Shown here in pieces: positions 35,319 through 44,424 of a stretch of DNA of 64,000 bases. Within the stretch, counting starts at the first letter, position 1. Each line of letters opens with the position of its first letter. Source of the DNA: UBA6522 sp965221035 (lineage in GTDB: Bacteria; Pseudomonadota; Gammaproteobacteria; Steroidobacterales; Rariloculaceae); the NCBI GenBank assembly GCA_965221035.1, contig OZ244860.1:2790001-2854000 (forward strand), given 5' to 3'. The notes beneath the pieces were generated by a model, which was given only the letters and a program-made list of their open reading frames with translations, ran no database searches and had not been told where the DNA came from. A program made the translations under genes and the position numbers.

Positions 35319-36053
35319 TCATAGTGTGTCGATGTACGAGAGCAGGTCGGCAATGGTCTGATCCGTCAGCGTCTGGGACATTGCGGCCATCTGCGCGCCG
35401 AAGATGTCTCCGGGCCCGCGACCACGGATTCCGTCCCTGAAGTAGCGCAATTGGCGTGCCTGGTACCAGTGCTGGATTTCCGTCAGCCGGGGCGCCGCCA
35501 ATGCCTCGTTGCCTTCGCCGGCCGGGCCGTGGCAAACGCCGCAGGTAATATAGGAACGGGCGCCTCGGGTCGCATCGCCTGGTTCGGGGCTGGTGAACTC
35601 GGCGTACTCGGACTGCCATACGTAAGGCCGGCCCGTCGTCACGGGTTCGCCATCGAGGGTTTCGAGCCCGGCACCGGGCTCCATGGCGGCGATATACTCG
35701 GCCAGGGCACGGATCGTGGCGTCATTGCGGGTCATGCCGGAGACAATGGACATCTGCAGGCCGGTGACATCCTCCGGGTGCATCCCGCGGACCCCGTTTC
35801 TGAAGTTGTGCAGCTGGCGGTCGACATACCAGGCTTCCATTCCGGCCAGCGCCGGTGCGTCCAGGCGCTCACTGCCTTGGCCCTGGGGTCCGTGACAGAA
35901 CGCACAGACTTCGTAGAGCGCCTCCGGATCGACCGCTTCGCCGGTACCCGGCGCGTACTGCTGCCCGGCGACGGGCGTAGCGGCCAGAGCCGCAACCAGC
36001 GTGGCGGTCGGCCACGTACTCGCAAGTTGTGAAATTGCCAGTGGCCTTCTCAC
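35319..36053 (-). CDS. Exported diheme cytochrome c (c4-like)
   Basis: 244 aa starting at GTG 36053 with AGGAGG upstream; signal peptide to about residue 30. Two haem-binding motifs: CAFCH (Cys50, Cys53, His54) and CGVCH (Cys171, Cys174, His175), in two similar halves each with a VRGM or IRGRGPGDI segment. This is the two-domain layout of cytochrome c4-type carriers. It may pass electrons from the phenol-oxidising flavocytochrome to a terminal oxidase; that link is inferred from proximity. Confidence 0.88.
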   Translation of the reverse strand: MRRPLAISQLASTWPTATLVAALAATPVAGQQYAPGTGEAVDPEALYEVCAFCHGPQGQGSERLDAPALAGMEAWYVDRQLHNFRNGVRGMHPEDVTGLQMSIVSGMTRNDATIRALAEYIAAMEPGAGLETLDGEPVTTGRPYVWQSEYAEFTSPEPGDATRGARSYITCGVCHGPAGEGNEALAAPRLTEIQHWYQARQLRYFRDGIRGRGPGDIFGAQMAAMSQTLTDQTIADLLSYIDTL

Positions 36054-36136
36054 ACCGCAATCCTCCTGCCGGTAAATTAAGAGCGTGCCGCTCGAATTGC
36101 AAGGCTGCGGCGGTGAGGCGGGAGGTGCCGCTGGTT

Positions 36137-36142
36137 TATAAT
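36137..36142 (+). promoter_or_regulatory. Probable -10 element of the tRNA gene
   Basis: TATAAT, the exact sigma70 -10 consensus, with its last base 12 nt before the tRNA. The -35 region is weak (TGAGGC at 36114-36119). Confidence 0.7.
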
Positions 36143-36153
36143 CCCGCCCCCGT

Positions 36154-36230
36154 GGTGATGTAGCTCAGGTGGTTAGAGCGGCGGATTCATAACCCGCAGG
36201 TCGGTGGTTCAAGTCCACCCATCACCACCA
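36154..36230 (+). tRNA. tRNA with CAT anticodon (elongator tRNA-Met, possibly tRNA-Ile2)
   Basis: 77-nt tRNA with encoded CCA. Acceptor GGTGATG pairs with CATCACC, the D arm is GCTC...GAGC, and the T arm is GGTGG TTCAAGT CCACC. The anticodon loop is TTCATAA. The base pair closing the anticodon loop is A-C, a mismatch. The CAT anticodon can read Met or, if the C is lysidine-modified, Ile AUA; the sequence alone does not settle this. Initiator identity is unlikely because position 1-72 is G-C. Confidence 0.95.
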
Positions 36231-36361
36231 CGTGCACATCGGTCCATTTCAGCCGGCCGCGCCGCGAGCGCAGATGAAACAGGCTGGATGGGGCGGCCCA
36301 TTGCCGCTTCAACCTCATCCGGATCGGGTGGAGACCGATGGACTTTCCGAGGAGGAAGACG

Positions 36362-38056
36362 ATGAGAAAGATCACCGCATTGATCGCCGTTCCCGTGTTG
36401 CTCGCTGCCGGTCACAATGTACCAGTCGCGCAAGAAGCGCCGGACCAGATCTTCATCAACGGCAAGATCATCACCGTGGACGATTACTTCTCCATCCACG
36501 AGGCCGTTGCCGTGCGGGGAGAGCATTTCCTGGCCACCGGCGATAGCCGGGAGATCCAGGCATTGGCGGACGCCGATACCGTCGTCACCGACCTCGGCGG
36601 ACGCACCGTGATCCCGGGGCTGATCGACAACCACAACCACGTAATCCGCGCCACGGAATACTGGCCAAACGAAGCACGGCTGGACGGCGTCACCAGCCGG
36701 GCGGACGCGCTCGAGATCTTGCGCGCCAAGGCGGAGGCGCTGCCGGAGGGCGCATGGCTGATGTCGCTGGGAGGCTGGAGCGAGGCGCAGTTCCTTGACA
36801 GCCAGGACGACTTCACCCTGGCGGAGCTGGATGCGCTGGCGCCGGATCGCCCCGCCTTCATCCAGGCGCTCTACAGCCACGCCTATGCGAATTCGGCCTG
36901 GTTCGACGCCATGGGCATTCCGTTGGACGCCTCTTCCGATGAGCAGGGTCCCACGGAGGGCATCGCCGCGCGGGTTGTCCGTGGTGCCGATGGCCGGGCG
37001 ACCGGACGGCTCAACGGGGGCTTCCCCATGGTCGAAGAAGCGCTTGAGGGATTTCCGCCGGTTTCCGCCGAAGCGCAGGTGGAAGCCGTCAAGACGGCCT
37101 TCCGGCACCTCAACAGCATTGGACTCACCGCGGTCTACGATCCCGCCGGCGTAGGCATTCGCCGCGAAGGCTACGCGAGGATTCGGGAGATCGCGGCCAA
37201 CGGGGAACTCACCCTCCGCGTCTATCACACGCTCGGCGGCAGCATGCCGAGGACCCCGCAGGACGCCCGGGACCTCATCGCCGAGATCGAGGCGTCGAAA
37301 CCCTTCCAGGGTGACGACTTCGTGGACCTGATTGCGGTCGGGGAAATCTACTACGCTCCCTTCCATTGGGACGGAACCACCGAAGCGATGGACCCGGGCG
37401 AGGAGGATATCCGCTGGGCCAGAGAGATCCTGCTCACCAGCGCCCGGGGCGGTTGGTCCGTGCAGACCCATGCCGTGCAGCCGGCGACGATCAACCATCT
37501 GCTCGACACGGTGGAAGAGGTCAACGCCGTTCACCCGGTTCGTCCGCTGCGCTGGACCATCACCCATGCCGACAACATCACGGCGGACCAACTCGAGAGG
37601 GTGCGGCGCCTGGGCATGAACGTGCAACTGCGAAGCAATCCGGTCATGGGCGGGCGCGAACCCGTGTTCCAGCACTTCGGCGACGCGGGCTACCACATGC
37701 CGCCGTTGCGCATGGCCCAGGATAGCGGCGTTTCCTACGGCCTGGGGACCGACGGGACCAAGGCCGCCCAGATCGACCCCTTCGTCACCCTGTGGTGGGC
37801 GGTGACTGGCAAGGCACTCAACGGCGAGGTCATCCAGCACCAGACCCTGACGCGGGAGGAGGCTCTGATCGCCGTCACCCGGTCCAACGCACACCTGATG
37901 TTCATGGAACAGGATATCGGCGCGATCAAGCCGGGTTTGTTGGCCGACATGGTGGTTCTGGACAGGGATTACCTCACCGTCCCGGAGGACGAGATCAAGG
38001 ACATCCGTCCCGTGGCGACCCTGTTGGGCGGGCGGTTCGTTTACGGCGAGCTATAG
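36362..38056 (+). CDS. Exported amidohydrolase-family protein (YtcJ-like, amidohydro_3)
   Basis: 564 aa, ATG 36362 with GAGGA upstream. A hydrophobic leader of about 25 residues (ITALIAVPVLLAAG) suggests export. Amidohydrolase elements: a small beta-strand domain first (IFINGKIITVDDYF), then PGLIDNHNH with His91/His93 as metal ligands, THAVQP and ITHADNI with later His, and GLGTDGT with the metal-binding Asp. The C-terminal beta-domain ends RPVATLLGGRFVYG. The family hydrolyses amides or related C-N bonds; the substrate is unknown. The last 16 bp overlap the convergent corrinoid-activator gene. Confidence 0.88.
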   Translation: MRKITALIAVPVLLAAGHNVPVAQEAPDQIFINGKIITVDDYFSIHEAVAVRGEHFLATGDSREIQALADADTVVTDLGGRTVIPGLIDNHNHVIRATEYWPNEARLDGVTSRADALEILRAKAEALPEGAWLMSLGGWSEAQFLDSQDDFTLAELDALAPDRPAFIQALYSHAYANSAWFDAMGIPLDASSDEQGPTEGIAARVVRGADGRATGRLNGGFPMVEEALEGFPPVSAEAQVEAVKTAFRHLNSIGLTAVYDPAGVGIRREGYARIREIAANGELTLRVYHTLGGSMPRTPQDARDLIAEIEASKPFQGDDFVDLIAVGEIYYAPFHWDGTTEAMDPGEEDIRWAREILLTSARGGWSVQTHAVQPATINHLLDTVEEVNAVHPVRPLRWTITHADNITADQLERVRRLGMNVQLRSNPVMGGREPVFQHFGDAGYHMPPLRMAQDSGVSYGLGTDGTKAAQIDPFVTLWWAVTGKALNGEVIQHQTLTREEALIAVTRSNAHLMFMEQDIGAIKPGLLADMVVLDRDYLTVPEDEIKDIRPVATLLGGRFVYGEL

Positions 38057-40053
38057 CGCCGGCGCCGGCGCCGGTCGGAGCGGGCGGAAACCGTTGCCGT
38101 GGCCGGCTTGTCGACCACAGCGAACAAATTGGGGAAGGCGTCCCGCTTGTTGGGGATGGCCATGGCATCCACGAAGTACTCCTGGAACCTGGGTTCCACG
38201 GCCGTCTCGATCTTTTCGATTCCGTGCACCGCGGCCTCGATCTCCGCACGGGCCGTTACACTCAGCAGGGCGATCAGCGCCCCCGTGCCCGCTGCGTTGC
38301 CGGCCGAGTCGACCCGGTCGAGGTCGCAGTCGGGGATCATCCCCAGCACCATCGCGTACTTCGGGTCGATGTGGGATCCGAACGCCCCGGCAAGCCGGAT
38401 GCGGTCGATCGCGCCGGTCCCGGCCCGGTCCTGCAGCAAACGGATGCCCGCGTACAGTGCCGCCTTGGCCAGCTGAACCTGGCGGACGTCATTCTGGGTG
38501 ACGAAGATTGGCTGCGGGCCGTCGTGCAGCAGGTAGGAGAAGGTACGGCCGTCGGCGACGATCCGTCCGCTCCGGGCTGCCAGCGAGCCGTCGACGGCGC
38601 CATCCCCGTTGATGATACCGGCCAGGTACATCTCGGCGACGACCTCGATGATTCCGGATCCGCAGATGCCGGTGACTCCGGGTGGCCGCGTCGCTTCCTC
38701 GAAACCCGGATCGTCGCACCACAGCTCCGAACCGACGACGCTGTAGCGCGGTTCGAGGCTTTCCGGGTCGATGCGGACGCGCTCGATGGCGCCGCGGGTG
38801 GCCCGCTGCCCCCCTGAAATCTGTGCGCCCTCGAACGCGGGGCCGGTGGGGCTGGAGCAGGCCAGCAGTCGTTCGCGGTTGCCGAGCACGATCTCCGCGT
38901 TGGTGCCCACGTCCACGACCAGCGAGGTCTCATCCAGCCGGTGCGGCTCCTCGGCGAGGACCATGCCGGCCGCGTCGGCCCCCACGTGTCCGGCGATGCA
39001 CGGCAGCACGTAGACATTCGCGCCCGGATGGATCTTGATGCCGATGTCCCGTGCTTTCAGGTCCAGCGCGGTATCGACCGCGAGCGCGAACGGTGCGCCG
39101 CCGAGTTCCCTCGGGTCCAGACCCAGAAACAGGTGGTGCATGATTGGGTTGCCGACGACTGTGATCTCGATGACATCCGCCGGATCAACATCGCCCCGGC
39201 CGCAAACCTCGCCGATGAGATCGCTGACGCCACCGCGAACGGCGCGCGTCAGCTCGGCGGCACCTTCCGGGTGCATCATCACGTAGGACACGCGGCTCAT
39301 GAGATCCTCGCCGAAGCGGATCTGCGGGTTCATGATGCCGCCGGTTTCGACCACCTTGCCCTCCGTCAGGTTCACCAGGTGGACGGCGATAGTCGTCGAA
39401 CCGACATCGATGGCTACGCCATGGGCCTCGGGCCGCAGGCCCGGCCAGACCGCGACGATGGTGGACTGGCGGTGCACCGCCACCGTGACCCGCCAATTGC
39501 CTTCGCGCAGCGCCGGCTGCAGTCCCGGCAGAATGACGGGGTCGCAATCGAGGTCTGTCAGTTGCCACTCCCGCTCTAGCGCGTCGCACAGCCGCTGCAG
39601 ATCGCCGGTGGATTCCCGCAGGTCGGCGGGCCGCACCTCCACATGGTGGAGCCGCGTGGCCGGGTCCAGCTTGAAATCCCTGTGTTCGGCGTCCTTGCGT
39701 ACCACCTGCCGGTGCATCTGGCTTTCGGGCGGCACGTCGATGACCAGATCGCCCTGGATCGACGCCTGGCAGCTCAGCCGATGGTTCGGGGGCAACTGGT
39801 GGAGGCGTTCGCTGTAGCGCTGCTCGATCTCGTTAAACGCGGACAGATGCGCAGGGCGGGACCTGATCGCGTGCTTGGCGAATTCGCCGTCCACGCAGAC
39901 GATACGGCATCGGCCGCACAGGCCGCGGCCTCCGCACACCGAGTCCACGTCCACCCCGATGCTGCGGGCGGCATCCAGCAGACGCGTGCCTCGGGGAAAC
40001 GTACCGCGGTGCCCGGAGGGCGTAAACACGATTCTGGCGTCCTTGCCGGCCAC
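38041..40053 (-). CDS. 2Fe-2S/ASKHA-domain protein, reductive activator of corrinoid enzymes (RACE type)
   Basis: 670 aa from GTG 40053 (GAGG 7 nt upstream). The N-terminal ferredoxin domain has CGGRGLCGRC with Cys40, Cys46 and Cys49, and a fourth Cys95 in LSCQA. The C-terminal ASKHA ATPase region has AIDVGSTTIAVHLV (about 205-218), VVDVGTNAEIVLG and LAGAFGSHIDP. Such proteins return inactive Co(II) corrinoid to Co(I). It is the last gene of a minus-strand run with a methyl-THF methyltransferase and a corrinoid protein, which fits this role exactly. A Tyr/Arg-rich tail follows residue 650. Confidence 0.88.
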   Translation of the reverse strand: MAGKDARIVFTPSGHRGTFPRGTRLLDAARSIGVDVDSVCGGRGLCGRCRIVCVDGEFAKHAIRSRPAHLSAFNEIEQRYSERLHQLPPNHRLSCQASIQGDLVIDVPPESQMHRQVVRKDAEHRDFKLDPATRLHHVEVRPADLRESTGDLQRLCDALEREWQLTDLDCDPVILPGLQPALREGNWRVTVAVHRQSTIVAVWPGLRPEAHGVAIDVGSTTIAVHLVNLTEGKVVETGGIMNPQIRFGEDLMSRVSYVMMHPEGAAELTRAVRGGVSDLIGEVCGRGDVDPADVIEITVVGNPIMHHLFLGLDPRELGGAPFALAVDTALDLKARDIGIKIHPGANVYVLPCIAGHVGADAAGMVLAEEPHRLDETSLVVDVGTNAEIVLGNRERLLACSSPTGPAFEGAQISGGQRATRGAIERVRIDPESLEPRYSVVGSELWCDDPGFEEATRPPGVTGICGSGIIEVVAEMYLAGIINGDGAVDGSLAARSGRIVADGRTFSYLLHDGPQPIFVTQNDVRQVQLAKAALYAGIRLLQDRAGTGAIDRIRLAGAFGSHIDPKYAMVLGMIPDCDLDRVDSAGNAAGTGALIALLSVTARAEIEAAVHGIEKIETAVEPRFQEYFVDAMAIPNKRDAFPNLFAVVDKPATATVSARSDRRRRRRYSSP

Positions 40054-40092
40054 GTCGATCCCTCGTGCGGAGCGCTCCGGCAACCGGCGGGC

Positions 40093-41001
40093 TTACGACG
40101 CGGCCGACCGGCGACGGCGGCGCCGGCCGCCACGCCCGCGCGGTGGTCTACCGGTGGACGGTTGGCGGAATTTTCGGATCCACCGGGCGCAGTCCGGATC
40201 GTGGCCCATCATGACGTTGGCGCCCAGCACTGCCTCTAGCACGTCGGCATGCAGCGGGTTGGTGATCGCCGAAGTCAGCCCCGCGCCGATGGCCATGGTG
40301 AGAAAGGCGGAATTGATGCCATCGCGGTTCGGCAATCCGAAACTGACATTGGAAGCGCCGCAGGTGGTGTTGACCTTGAGTTCCTCGCGCAACCTGCGAA
40401 CGATGTGCATGACCTGCCTGCCCGCCGAATTGATCGCGCCGATGGGCATCACCAGCGGATCGACCACCACGTCCTCCCGGGCAATGCCGTGGTCCGCGGC
40501 GCGTTCGACGATCTTCTTCGCCACCTCGTAGCGCACCTGCGGGTCTTCGGAGATGCCGGTCTCGTCGTTGGAAATGGCCACCACGGCTGCGCCGTGCCGT
40601 TTCACCAAGGGCAGCACCGACTCGAGACGTTCTTCCTCGCCTGTCACCGAGTTCACCAGTGCCTTGCCCTGGTAGACAGAAAGGCCGGATTCCAGCGCCT
40701 CGACAATGGAAGAATCGATGGAAAGGGGCACGTCGGTGACGGATTGCACCAGCTTGACTACGTCTGCGAGCATTTTCGGCTCGTCGGCCAGCGGCACGCC
40801 GGCATTGACATCCAGCATGTGGGCGCCGGCCTCGACCTGGGCGACGGCGTCGGCCTCGACCCGGCTATAGTCGCCCCCCTTCATCTCCACGGCGAGTTTC
40901 TTGCGCCCGGTGGGATTGATGCGCTCGCCGATGATCACGAACGGCCGGTCGAAGCCGATCCGCACCTCCCTGTTGGCCGAAGTAACGACAGTCTCCGTCA
41001 T
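40093..41001 (-). CDS. Methyltetrahydrofolate:corrinoid methyltransferase family protein
   Basis: 302 aa, pterin-binding TIM-barrel family (AcsE/MtgA/MetH-type). Motifs: FVIIGERINPTGRKKLA near residue 22, DVNAGVPLADE, PLSIDSS, GKALVNSVTGEEER and NVSFGLPNRDGINSAFL. Moves a methyl group between a corrinoid protein and tetrahydrofolate. The C-terminus ends in an Arg/Gly-rich tail (GRGGRRRRRRSAAS) that the enzyme core does not need. In this cluster it would take methyl from the adjacent corrinoid protein to make methyl-THF for oxidation; direction inferred. Confidence 0.88.
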   Translation of the reverse strand: MTETVVTSANREVRIGFDRPFVIIGERINPTGRKKLAVEMKGGDYSRVEADAVAQVEAGAHMLDVNAGVPLADEPKMLADVVKLVQSVTDVPLSIDSSIVEALESGLSVYQGKALVNSVTGEEERLESVLPLVKRHGAAVVAISNDETGISEDPQVRYEVAKKIVERAADHGIAREDVVVDPLVMPIGAINSAGRQVMHIVRRLREELKVNTTCGASNVSFGLPNRDGINSAFLTMAIGAGLTSAITNPLHADVLEAVLGANVMMGHDPDCARWIRKFRQPSTGRPPRGRGGRRRRRRSAAS

Positions 41002-41037
41002 CGGACCATCTCCCTGGTTCCCGTCCCGCCCCCTGAT

Positions 41038-41370
41038 TCAACCGGCGCCTTGCGGCGCGACGCCATGACTGCGTACCAGCGCCTGGAGCCGCTCCCGCGA
41101 AAATGTCCGCTCGAAGCCCTCCGCCTCGGCGAGGGCGACCGCGCGCAACTCGCCGTCCGCTTCCAATACGGTGGTCTCGCGTCGCCACTCGGCCAGGTAG
41201 GCTTCGCTGCCGCCCTTGCCGGCGCGCATGGCGGCACGGTCGATCGTTTCCTGGAAACGCTGGCTCAGCAAGACCTTCTCGCGCTGCCGGCCACGCTGCA
41301 CGATCACTTGCGAGGGAATGTCACGCCAGAAGACTACGACTTTACGCACCATTTGGCGTTGCTCCGACAT
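41038..41370 (-). CDS. Virulence-factor-family small protein of corrinoid methyltransfer clusters
   Basis: 110 aa from ATG 41370. VRKVVVFWRDIPSQVIVQRGRQ and RQREKVLLSQRFQETIDRAAMRAG match the family annotated as virulence factor (PF13769 type) that travels with DUF1638 and corrinoid proteins. The name is historical and says nothing on role here. Overlaps the DUF1638 gene by 29 bp, so translation is coupled. A folate- or cobalamin-handling role is likely from context only. Confidence 0.75.
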   Translation of the reverse strand: MSEQRQMVRKVVVFWRDIPSQVIVQRGRQREKVLLSQRFQETIDRAAMRAGKGGSEAYLAEWRRETTVLEADGELRAVALAEAEGFERTFSRERLQALVRSHGVAPQGAG

Positions 41371-41950
41371 GCGCAACCAGGCTGGTTTCAAGTCCGCCGT
41401 AACCGCAATGCACGTGCTCGAAATCCAGTTCAAGGCGTGCGGCCGCGCTGGCAGCGGATTCGAGCAGGCGCACGTCTTGCGCCTGTGAGAGGTAAACCAG
41501 CTTCCTGTAATTGCCGAAATAGGCGTCGCGCAGTTCCGGATGCCGGTCCAGTCCAAGCGGCTCGACCACGAATCGATCAAAGTGGCGCGCCAGGAAGTCG
41601 GTCAGGTAGAACGTGCCGGGCTCCGCCGCGGCAAGCGCGGCAAATCGTTCGCGGCCCGCGAAGAATTCGTAGCAGTGCGCGCCCTCCAGGCGCTCGGCGC
41701 CCTCTTCCGCGAGCACCCGGTCGATGCCTCCGCCGGTTCCGCAATCGGCGTAGGCGACGAATATCCGGTCGTAGGTCGGGCGATACTTTCGAATCATCCG
41801 GCGCAGTCTTGCGGGAATTTCCGAGGGACGGTTATGGAGCTTGGCGTCGATGCATTTCAGGTGCAGGTGCCGCCATCCCCGGTGCCCTCTGAGCGTGTCG
41901 ATTTCGCGCGCCAGCGCACCGCAGGCGATGACCAGAACCGGCTCAGGCAT
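41342..41950 (-). CDS. DUF1638 family protein
   Basis: 202 aa. VLVIACGALAREI at the start, IFVAYADCGTGGGIDRVL with a conserved Cys, YEFFAGRERFAAL and the Cys-bearing HCGYGGLE region are typical of DUF1638. Function unknown; the family is associated with corrinoid methyltransferase genes in proteobacteria and archaea. It overlaps the corrinoid protein gene by 8 bp and the virulence-factor gene by 29 bp. Cys/His positions could bind metal or help corrinoid handling; this is speculation. Confidence 0.88.
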   Translation of the reverse strand: MPEPVLVIACGALAREIDTLRGHRGWRHLHLKCIDAKLHNRPSEIPARLRRMIRKYRPTYDRIFVAYADCGTGGGIDRVLAEEGAERLEGAHCYEFFAGRERFAALAAAEPGTFYLTDFLARHFDRFVVEPLGLDRHPELRDAYFGNYRKLVYLSQAQDVRLLESAASAAARLELDFEHVHCGYGGLETSLVAHVGATPNGA

Positions 41951-42662
41951 GGTCGGCCTCTTCGGCTCGGCGGGCCCGCACCATCCGCGGAGCGGTGTCC
42001 GCGGCTTGCGCCGCGTCGCGGCAATAGGCGTCCGCGCCGACGGCGCGGCCGAACTCCTCGTTCAGCGGTGCACCGCCGACCAGCACGATATAGTCGTCGC
42101 GGATGCCCTGGCTGACCATCTCGTCGATGACCACCTTCATGTAGGGCATGGTGGTGGTGAGCAGCGCCGACATGCCCAGAACGTCCGGGCGGTGCTTTTC
42201 CAGCGCTTCGAAATAATCTTCCACCGAGTTGTTGATGCCGATGTCGAAGACCTCGAAGCCGGCGCCTTCGAGCATCATCGCCACGAGGTTCTTGCCGATG
42301 TCGTGGATGTCCCCCTTCACCGTGCCGATCACCATCTTGCCGATGGGCTTGACACCCGTCTCGGATAGCAGCGGTCGCAGGATTTCCATGCCGCCCTTCA
42401 TCGCGTTGGCCGCGAGCAGCACTTCAGGCACGAACAGGATGCCGTCCCGAAAGTCGATGCCGACGATGCGCATGCCTTCGACCAGCGCCTGGTTGAGCAC
42501 CTTTTCCGCCGGCCAGTTGCGATCGAGCAGGATGGACGTGCCCTCGACGATCTCCTCCCTGAGACCGTCGTAAAGATCGTCATGCATCTGTTCGACCAGT
42601 TCGACATCGCTCAGCTCGGACAGAACGATGTCCTCGTTTTCGAGATTCTCGGGTTCGGTCAT
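41943..42662 (-). CDS. Corrinoid (B12-binding) methyl carrier protein
   Basis: 239 aa in two domains. A helical cap occupies about residues 15-100 (LVEQMHDDLYDGLREEIVEG, VPEVLLAANAMKGGME). The B12-binding domain has the base-off motif DIHDIGKN with His120, then GINNSVEDYFEAL and LVGGAPLNEEF. It shuttles a methyl group between a substrate methyltransferase and the methyl-THF methyltransferase. The matching substrate methyltransferase (MttB type) is not seen in the window. fhs ends 7 bp upstream. Confidence 0.92.
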   Translation of the reverse strand: MTEPENLENEDIVLSELSDVELVEQMHDDLYDGLREEIVEGTSILLDRNWPAEKVLNQALVEGMRIVGIDFRDGILFVPEVLLAANAMKGGMEILRPLLSETGVKPIGKMVIGTVKGDIHDIGKNLVAMMLEGAGFEVFDIGINNSVEDYFEALEKHRPDVLGMSALLTTTMPYMKVVIDEMVSQGIRDDYIVLVGGAPLNEEFGRAVGADAYCRDAAQAADTAPRMVRARRAEEADHA

Positions 42663-42669
42663 CGTCGCG

Positions 42670-44343
42670 CTAGTACAAGCCTCCGATCATTCCTTCAGCA
42701 TTCACGTGGACATCCTGGGCCGAGGGTCTTCGCGGCAGGCCCGGCATCGTCATGATGGCTCCGCACACCGGCACGACAAAACCGGCGCCCGCGGACAGCC
42801 GTACTTCACGAATTTCAACAACATGGCCCTCGGGCGCCCCCAGCAGGCCGGGATCGGTCGAGAAACTGTACTGGGTCTTGGCCATGCAGACGGGGAAACC
42901 ACCGTAGCCGCCGTCCTGCAGTCTTGCGAATTCGTTGCGTACGCTGGACGGTGCCACGATGTCCCGGGCGCCGTAGATCCTCCGTGATATGCGACGGGTC
43001 TTCTCCCAGAGGTCCAGGTCATCACCGTAGAGCAACCGAAAGTCGGAAGTTCCCGAATCGGCCAATTGCGCCACGTGCTCGGCCAGTTCTGTCGCGCCGG
43101 CGCCGCCTTCTGACCAGTGCCGGCACTCGATGGCGTCGACGCCCGCCTTGCCGCAGTAGTCCGTGACGGTGCGAATCTCGGCGTCGCTGTCGCTCGGATG
43201 GCGGTTGATCGCCACTACCGCAGGTACGCCGAACCCGCTCAGGATGGCAAGATGCCGCCCCAGGTTGACGCAACCCTTTGCCACGGATTCGCTGTTCTCG
43301 CTCAGCAGGTCGTGCCGGGGCACGCCGCCGTGCAGCTTTAGTGCCTTGACGGTGGCGACGAGCACCACGGCATCGGGTGTCAGGCCCGCCGTCCGGCACT
43401 TGATGTCAAAGAACTTTTCGGCGCCCAGATCGGAACCGAAGCCGGCCTCGGTTACCACGTAATCGGCAAGATTCAGCGCGGTGCGTGTGGCAACGACGGA
43501 GTTGCAGCCATGGGCGATGTTGGCGAACGGTCCGCCATGGATGAACGCCGGGTTGTTCTCGAGAGTCTGCACGAGATTCGGCAGGAATGCGTCCCGGAGC
43601 AGCGCCGTCATGGCGCCGTGAGCGTGCAGTTCCCGGGCGGTCACGGGCTTTCGGTCGCGACCGTAGCCTACCACGATGTTGCCCAGCCGCTGTTCCAGTT
43701 CACCCAGGTCCCGTGCCAGGCAGAAAATCGCCATTACTTCGGATGTGCTGGTGATATCGAAGCCGGCTTCCCTGGGCACACCGTGAGCGGTGCCGCCCAA
43801 TCCGATGGTGATCTGGCGCAACGCCCGGTCGTTCATGTCGACCACGCGCCTCCACGTGATGCGACGCGGGTCCAGGTAGGGGTTGGCGCCCCAGTGAACG
43901 TGGTTGTCCACCAGCGCCGCCAGGAGATTGTGGGCGGCGGCGATGGCGTGGAAATCGCCGGTGAAGTGCAGGTTGATGTCTGTCATCGGCACGACCTGCG
44001 CGTACCCGCCGCCCGCCGCCCCGCCCTTCATGCCGAAGCACGGACCGAGACTCGGCTCGCGCAGGCAGATCGCCGCCTTCTTGCCGATGCGGTTGAGCGC
44101 ATCGCCCAGGCCGATCGTGGTCGTGGTCTTGCCCTCTCCGGCCGGCGTCGGCGATACCGCTGTCATCAGGATCAGCTTGCCGCTGACGTCTGGCCGCGAT
44201 TCCTCGATCGCGGCGAAGTCCACCTTGGCCTTGGCTTTTCCGTAGGGGATCGCGTGGTCGGCGATGCCAAGCTTGCCGGCGACCTCGCGAATCGGAAGCA
44301 TGCGGGCAGCCCGCGCGATTTCGATATCGTTATTCTGCGGCAT
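42670..44343 (-). CDS. fhs: Formate-tetrahydrofolate ligase
   Basis: 557 aa, normal length. The P-loop TPAGEGKTTTTIG is at 66-78, followed by REPSLGPCFGMKGGAAGGGYAQV, FTGDFHAIAAAHNLLAA, and VVTEAGFGSDLGAEKFFDIKCR. Makes or, in reverse, consumes 10-formyl-THF. Running in reverse it would release formate with ATP gain at the end of methyl oxidation. It heads the corrinoid operon and is separated from etfA by 81 bp on the same strand. Confidence 0.97.
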   Translation of the reverse strand: MPQNNDIEIARAARMLPIREVAGKLGIADHAIPYGKAKAKVDFAAIEESRPDVSGKLILMTAVSPTPAGEGKTTTTIGLGDALNRIGKKAAICLREPSLGPCFGMKGGAAGGGYAQVVPMTDINLHFTGDFHAIAAAHNLLAALVDNHVHWGANPYLDPRRITWRRVVDMNDRALRQITIGLGGTAHGVPREAGFDITSTSEVMAIFCLARDLGELEQRLGNIVVGYGRDRKPVTARELHAHGAMTALLRDAFLPNLVQTLENNPAFIHGGPFANIAHGCNSVVATRTALNLADYVVTEAGFGSDLGAEKFFDIKCRTAGLTPDAVVLVATVKALKLHGGVPRHDLLSENSESVAKGCVNLGRHLAILSGFGVPAVVAINRHPSDSDAEIRTVTDYCGKAGVDAIECRHWSEGGAGATELAEHVAQLADSGTSDFRLLYGDDLDLWEKTRRISRRIYGARDIVAPSSVRNEFARLQDGGYGGFPVCMAKTQYSFSTDPGLLGAPEGHVVEIREVRLSAGAGFVVPVCGAIMTMPGLPRRPSAQDVHVNAEGMIGGLY

Positions 44344-44424
44344 TGACGTTCACTGTTCCTGCAGATGTGGCGTGCCGGAGGGGCTGACGGATCGTTTCTA
44401 CCGGCTGTCTGTGCCGCCGTCGCG

